DNA of 64,000 nt from Arcuatula senhousia (lineage: Eukaryota > Mollusca > Bivalvia > Mytilida > Mytilidae), in NCBI GenBank assembly GCA_963971305.1, contig OZ020314.1:806001-870000 (forward strand), given 5' to 3'. The notes below the pieces were generated by a model that was given only the letters and a program-made list of their open reading frames with translations, did not search any database and had not been told where the DNA came from. The translations under genes were made by a program, and so were the position numbers. This document shows positions 59,727 to 64,000 of this stretch, piece after piece. The stretch's first letter is position 1. Each line of letters begins with the position of its first letter.

Positions 59727-62700
59727 ATGATGAGTGACACAGGTTACAACGTCACCATACAACCAACTGGACCAGATCAACACTCAGACATACGATCTGA
59801 CAATACAGAGAAAAGAGTTAGAACTCTCAACGAAAAGGGCATGGACGTCTACATTGAAAGACGCGAGAAATACGCCCAAGACATAGAGCTGCTATGGAGC
59901 ATGTTGAATGCTTTCCTGCAGGAGGTTGATACCCCTCCAGACAATATACGAGGTTGCCTCGCTTTACAAGAAAAGATAGCCCAGTCTGCTAGTAGATATG
60001 GACGTCAAGTTGACGCATTCATAGAATTTATGACGAACACTAGGGCCGAGAAAAGCAATCGAGACCTCCAGGCATTCACTACCCTGGCTGACATTAGACG
60101 GCAAACATTGGACACAGCGATGTCAACTCTACGGGACGTCACCAATGCGTTTGGTCCTGCGTCACCAGCAATTCATCAGCCACAAGGGCAGCCTACCTCA
60201 GGTCAACAGAATGTCACTATGCTAGAACCACATGGGTCTGTGAAACAAGAACGTAACTCAGTTAAGTCGAAGCCAAATAGCGGATGTAAATCCGTGGGTG
60301 GCTCAAAATCCAGCAGTTCCTCGAGCGCTTCAAGAAACAAGCGTGCCAAAGCAGATGCTGCCAAAGCCAAGATAGCCTTTCTAGCCAAACAAGCTGCTCT
60401 TGCAAAACAAGAAGCTCTACTCGAAGAACAGGAGTTGCAGCGAAAGGCTAGTCAGAAAGCTGACATGGAACAACAAGTTCAGCGACAAAAGATTGAATAC
60501 GAACGAGCAGAAGCGATAGAAGCAGCGACCCTCTTACGAAAAAAGTTGGAGTTGCAAGCAGACAAAACTCTCCTAGAAGCTCACATGGAAGCAGCTATGG
60601 CCGAAGCCGAGGCGAGAGCTTTCGAGGACGACCGCAGTCAAGATATAGATGACGAACCACACATCGGCGTCGACCTACCATTACCTATGGCCGACCCGAT
60701 CCAACGGGTACAAGACTACGTGAGTCAACACAACAGCAGTACTCATGCAATGGATGAAAATCCGGCCGACGTCAGGATCAACAAATATCCGACGCATTCC
60801 GACTACACAAGGAAAGTAACGGTTTTCGAACCGCATGTTACAACTGAAGCACCTAAGAAGATAGGACCGCCATCAATGGCATCGACACCCTTTCGACGAG
60901 AAACCGACGACGTCGACACAACTAGCAATACTTATGGTCTCAATCGGGATGCTCCCGTATTTGTGCCATCCACTCAGGATCGACATGCCTTGCCGATAAC
61001 GTCGTCGTCGACGCAGGAACACCGTTTCGACACCAAGGATTCAACATCCGAAGAATTAACTAAGTTCCTACTGAGAAAGGACCTGCTACTCTCCCGTCTC
61101 ACCCACTTCGACGACAAGGCCGAGTCCTATGCAGTTTGGAAGGCCGAATTCAAAGGCGTCGTGGACGAGCTAGGAATATCAAACTCCGAAGAACTCATTC
61201 TCCTCAAGAAATGGCTCGGGAATAAGTCATCTCAATATGCAACAAGTATCAAAGCAGCGAATATCGACGATCCGGCAAGAGGCTTACAGTGTCTTTGGGA
61301 ACGCTTAGACGAACGTTATGGCGCGTTACAGTTCACAGAACACGCATTGAGACAGAAATTGGAAGCCTTCCCTAAATTGACTAACAAGGACACCGAACGA
61401 TTCTACGACTTGTACGATCTCCTATCTCACATTCAATGCCTGAAACGAAACCCAAAATTCCGCGATCTGTTAGCGTATTTCGATACGTCATCGGGACAAC
61501 AACCTATATTAGCAAAGCTCCCATATGGACTTCAGGAAAAGTGGACTACAAAAGCCTCAGAGTATATGACACGACATAAGGCACCATTTGCACCGTTCTC
61601 AGAATTAACGGATTTTATCCGTGAAATTGCTAAAATTAAAAACAATCCTTGTTTTAATTACGATATGGGCAGTCTATATGCATCTAAGCCCCAATCACAG
61701 ACTACAAAGGAGAAAGTCAACGTATACAAGACATCTACAGACACGAGTACGGAGCATAGCTCCGCAAACATTTCTACTTACGGGTCTACGAGAATGGAAA
61801 ACGACAACCCGATCAACTTGAAGGAGCGTTGCATCATACATAAGGGCAAACACTCGCTAAACGAATGTAACGGCTTCAGGGCGAAACCAATTGAGGAGCG
61901 CATTAAATTGCTGAGGGAACACAACATATGCTTTAAGTGCTGCGAGTCCGACACGCACTTTAAAGCCAACTGTCAAGAAAGAGTTGTTTGCAACGAATGC
62001 GAGAGCACACGTCATCCGACAGCTCTTCACATCTCTAACTCAGACGAACGACCAGCGAGTTTTTCTCGTGAATCCTCACAAAACAATGGCGGGGAGCAAA
62101 AGGCTCCGAAGGCTAACAACAACAAAGACACCGTACAGGTTACATGCACCGAACTATACAGTTCAACGTACAGCGGGAAATCTTGTGCAAAGATATTGCC
62201 AGTAGACGTGTTTTCCAAACACGATAGATCCACCGTACATCGTATGTACGCAATAATTGACGACCAAAGTAGTCATACGTTGGCTACAACTGAATTCTTC
62301 AATCTCTTTGACGTCAAAGGACCCTACGAGAATTACGATCTTTCGACCTGCTCAGGACGCACACTGATGTCAGGAAGGAAAGCAAACGACCTTATGATAA
62401 AGTCAATCGGAGACGATTTCGAGACAAATCTGTCGACGGTCATCGAATGCGACGACATTCCGAGCAACAGGTCCGAGATACCGACACCTGAAGTTGCGTC
62501 GCAATATCCACATCTGCGGGATATAGCTGAGTATATCCCAACAATCGATGACAACCGCAAGATTCTACTCCTCATCGGGAGATCGCTCCCGGCTGTACAT
62601 CACATACTTGACCAAAGGATAGGATCACACTTTGAACCATTCGCACAGAAGCTACCGTTAGGTTGGGTCATTATCGGGGAAACTTGTCTGGACCGACAAC

Positions 62701-62957
62701 ATAGACCACCGGATATCAACGTCAAGAAAACGTGCATTATTCCGAATGGCCGACCCTCATCTTTGCAACATTATCCGAACCAGTTTCACGTAACCGAGTA
62801 TCGTGATAACTTTCCACACAAGCAAAATGCTGCGGACTCGATTGTATTGGACATCTCAGAGAAACCGCCTGCTTGGGATAAACCGCCAGAATACGAAGGC
62901 GACGTCGTGAATTTCATCACGCCTGAAGACGACAGATCACCGAACTGGTTCTGTTAG
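59727..62957 (+). CDS. Gag-protease polyprotein of a BEL/Pao-type element
   Basis: 1,076 residues, intact, from ATG 59727 (a second ATG follows at once). N-terminal helical region; Ala/Glu/Lys-rich coiled coil at about 201-304; DUF1759-type gag core at about 455-600 (SRLTHFDDKAESYAVWKAEF, LDERYGALQFTEHALRQKLE); zinc-knuckle region with CIIHKGKHSLNEC and CFKCCESDTHFKANC (from 735); DUF1758-type retropepsin with AIIDDQSSHTLAT (D845-D846-Q-S) and LPLGWVIIGETCL near 975. It stops at PEDDRSPNWFC, where the link to RT would start in a full element. Codon use is more GC-rich than the surroundings. Known role: gag packages RNA, protease processes gag. Confidence 0.9.
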   Translation: MMSDTGYNVTIQPTGPDQHSDIRSDNTEKRVRTLNEKGMDVYIERREKYAQDIELLWSMLNAFLQEVDTPPDNIRGCLALQEKIAQSASRYGRQVDAFIEFMTNTRAEKSNRDLQAFTTLADIRRQTLDTAMSTLRDVTNAFGPASPAIHQPQGQPTSGQQNVTMLEPHGSVKQERNSVKSKPNSGCKSVGGSKSSSSSSASRNKRAKADAAKAKIAFLAKQAALAKQEALLEEQELQRKASQKADMEQQVQRQKIEYERAEAIEAATLLRKKLELQADKTLLEAHMEAAMAEAEARAFEDDRSQDIDDEPHIGVDLPLPMADPIQRVQDYVSQHNSSTHAMDENPADVRINKYPTHSDYTRKVTVFEPHVTTEAPKKIGPPSMASTPFRRETDDVDTTSNTYGLNRDAPVFVPSTQDRHALPITSSSTQEHRFDTKDSTSEELTKFLLRKDLLLSRLTHFDDKAESYAVWKAEFKGVVDELGISNSEELILLKKWLGNKSSQYATSIKAANIDDPARGLQCLWERLDERYGALQFTEHALRQKLEAFPKLTNKDTERFYDLYDLLSHIQCLKRNPKFRDLLAYFDTSSGQQPILAKLPYGLQEKWTTKASEYMTRHKAPFAPFSELTDFIREIAKIKNNPCFNYDMGSLYASKPQSQTTKEKVNVYKTSTDTSTEHSSANISTYGSTRMENDNPINLKERCIIHKGKHSLNECNGFRAKPIEERIKLLREHNICFKCCESDTHFKANCQERVVCNECESTRHPTALHISNSDERPASFSRESSQNNGGEQKAPKANNNKDTVQVTCTELYSSTYSGKSCAKILPVDVFSKHDRSTVHRMYAIIDDQSSHTLATTEFFNLFDVKGPYENYDLSTCSGRTLMSGRKANDLMIKSIGDDFETNLSTVIECDDIPSNRSEIPTPEVASQYPHLRDIAEYIPTIDDNRKILLLIGRSLPAVHHILDQRIGSHFEPFAQKLPLGWVIIGETCLDRQHRPPDINVKKTCIIPNGRPSSLQHYPNQFHVTEYRDNFPHKQNAADSIVLDISEKPPAWDKPPEYEGDVVNFITPEDDRSPNWFC

Positions 62958-63331
62958 ACAGCATGCTATAACTAACGCTTATAGTTATTTGCACCGTGTG
63001 CAAACTACGTATTTTGTAAATATATTGTGACAATTCATTGCTTTGGACATTCCTTTCTGTTACTGTTTATACCAGGATCCTTCTTCATTCTAGGAACACG
63101 TCGTTCCTCACCACGCCGTGCGTGGCAACGCTGGAAAATCCCATTGGGCAACGCTGGAAGCCAGACAACGTTGGAGCTACCTCACGATCCGCGTATCAAG
63201 AAGCCATTCCGTGAACGAACTGTACATTTGTTTATACCTTATACTATTTGATTCTTAAATGACCTTGGGATTTATGTGTTTATAACGTGATAAAAGTAAT
63301 AGTGATATACCCCTGGATATCAGACGGGGAG
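62958..63331 (+). other. Residual internal region and polypurine tract
   Basis: Only 374 bp lie between the stop codon and the 3' LTR. A 74-codon frame (63027-63251) shows no RT or integrase motif. CAGACGGGGAG directly before the LTR is the likely plus-strand primer tract. Confidence 0.6.
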
Positions 63332-64000
63332 TGTTCTGTCACACTTTTTGTGTTCCAGTTGTTATATATATTTTTATAGTTATTTTCTTCATCATTTGTG
63401 AAATTGGATAACTTCAACTAACACCGTTTCCAACTCCTGTTTGGACTTTGAACACTTCTCTAGATTTTTCGTCTCCTACATCATTAATCCGCGAGAGAAC
63501 CCTAATGAAAGGATATTAGACCGTTTCCTTCCCCTTTGTTCAGTTCTCCGCTCGCCATTTTGAAGGAAAGGCAAACAGGACGCGCTCTGTAATTTGTGGC
63601 AACCACAGCGTGAGTAAAGAACAATCAGTGTTTTAAATTGATCGTTTAACTTCTCTTTTTCACAAACGTTACTTTATTCTATTTGGATGGATTCTAAATT
63701 TAACCAGTTGGTGAAACCAAGCATTGGACCAGACGAAGGGAATTTCCCGTAAATTTATAAACAATATCTGGACATTTAATCTTAAATTATGCTATGTTTA
63801 TGTAAAATTTCATTGTATCTCACTTATCTATGATCCCCCTTTACAGTTTGACTACGAACTTTAACGTTTTTACATGTACTTTGTAACCTTAATTTGTCCC
63901 CCTTTATTTTCAGTATTTTACCACTACATCTGATTGTCTGTTGCTGCTTAAAATAAAACGTCGACCATAGACTAAGTTATTTTTCCAAGGCCCAACAACT
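63332..64000 (+). repeat. 3' LTR (truncated by window end)
   Basis: Identical to 58582-59250; about 4 bp should remain beyond the window. Confidence 0.95.

Larger units (their letters stand above)
58582..64000 (+). mobile_element. BEL/Pao-type LTR retrotransposon, gag-protease only, 3' LTR cut by window end
   Basis: 5' LTR 58582-59254, internal 59255-63331, 3' LTR from 63332 to beyond 64000. The LTRs are identical over the 669 bp visible in both, so insertion was recent. Internal length is about 4.1 kb with one open frame (gag + aspartic protease). BEL/Pao elements normally add RT, RNase H and integrase in 5-6 kb; these are absent. It is presumably mobilised by proteins of a full-length relative. 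Target duplication cannot be checked in the window. Confidence 0.9.

Noticed and set aside
63027..63251. Integrase or envelope remnant after the gag-protease frame
   Set aside because: Basic, Pro-rich frame without HHCC, DDE or signal/transmembrane features.

Overview
This window is eukaryotic, intron-rich, AT-rich and crowded with repeats. The dispersed-repeat style (tRNA-derived SINEs, many short inverted-repeat elements, tandem arrays with 150-175 bp units, Penelope/retrozyme-type hammerhead sequence, BEL/Pao LTR element) and the gene content (HEPN_DZIP3 + nSTAND3 + ankyrin) point to a bivalve mollusc, most probably a mussel (Mytilus-like). The species call is inference from recalled repeat style; no database search was possible.

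Layout. 1-13.7 kb: gene-poor mosaic of dispersed repeats, an 85-bp satellite, several inverted-repeat elements, two pairs of inverted short satellites, a decayed reverse-transcriptase (RT) fragment and one SAM-like coding fragment. 13.7-16.7 kb: a cluster of broken RT fragments in both orientations. 18.7 kb: a hammerhead-ribozyme-like motif on the minus strand. 20.9-22.6 kb: a Harbinger-like element with a 174-bp internal array. 23.2-25.8 kb: a 52-bp satellite interrupted by a 931-bp hAT-like element with a 5-bp target duplication. 26.4-27.25 kb: a mariner-like non-autonomous element.

27.6-46.6 kb (minus strand): the one convincing host gene. Five exons can be joined with matching phases at every junction (46628-45125, 44708-44505, 33955-33717, 31987-31792, 30042-27722) to give a predicted 1,487-residue protein: NCS-1-like, probably N-myristoylated start; about 480 residues of Ser/Thr/Pro-rich 12-residue repeats; a DZIP3-type HEPN domain with an R-N-x3-H motif; a coiled-coil linker; an nSTAND3 P-loop NTPase; and eight ankyrin repeats. 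This is an NLR/Avs-like layout (possible RNase effector, STAND switch, repeat sensor). Intron 2 is about 10.5 kb, of which 9.8 kb is a 36-bp minisatellite of about 270 units; most units carry a forkhead-type GTAAACA motif. Exons 3 and 4 each have their 3' end plus splice donor tandemly copied into the following intron. An ankyrin-like reading frame continues past the stop in another frame, suggesting a recent frameshift.

46.6-58.6 kb: intergenic repeats, including a 166-bp tandem element nested in another repeat, a 3.7-kb element with long degenerate inverted ends, a SINE, and an 832-bp inverted-repeat element. 58.6-64.0 kb: a very young BEL/Pao-type LTR retrotransposon (LTRs identical over all 669 bp visible in both) with one intact 1,076-residue gag-protease frame but no room for RT, RNase H or integrase. 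The 3' LTR runs off the window end.
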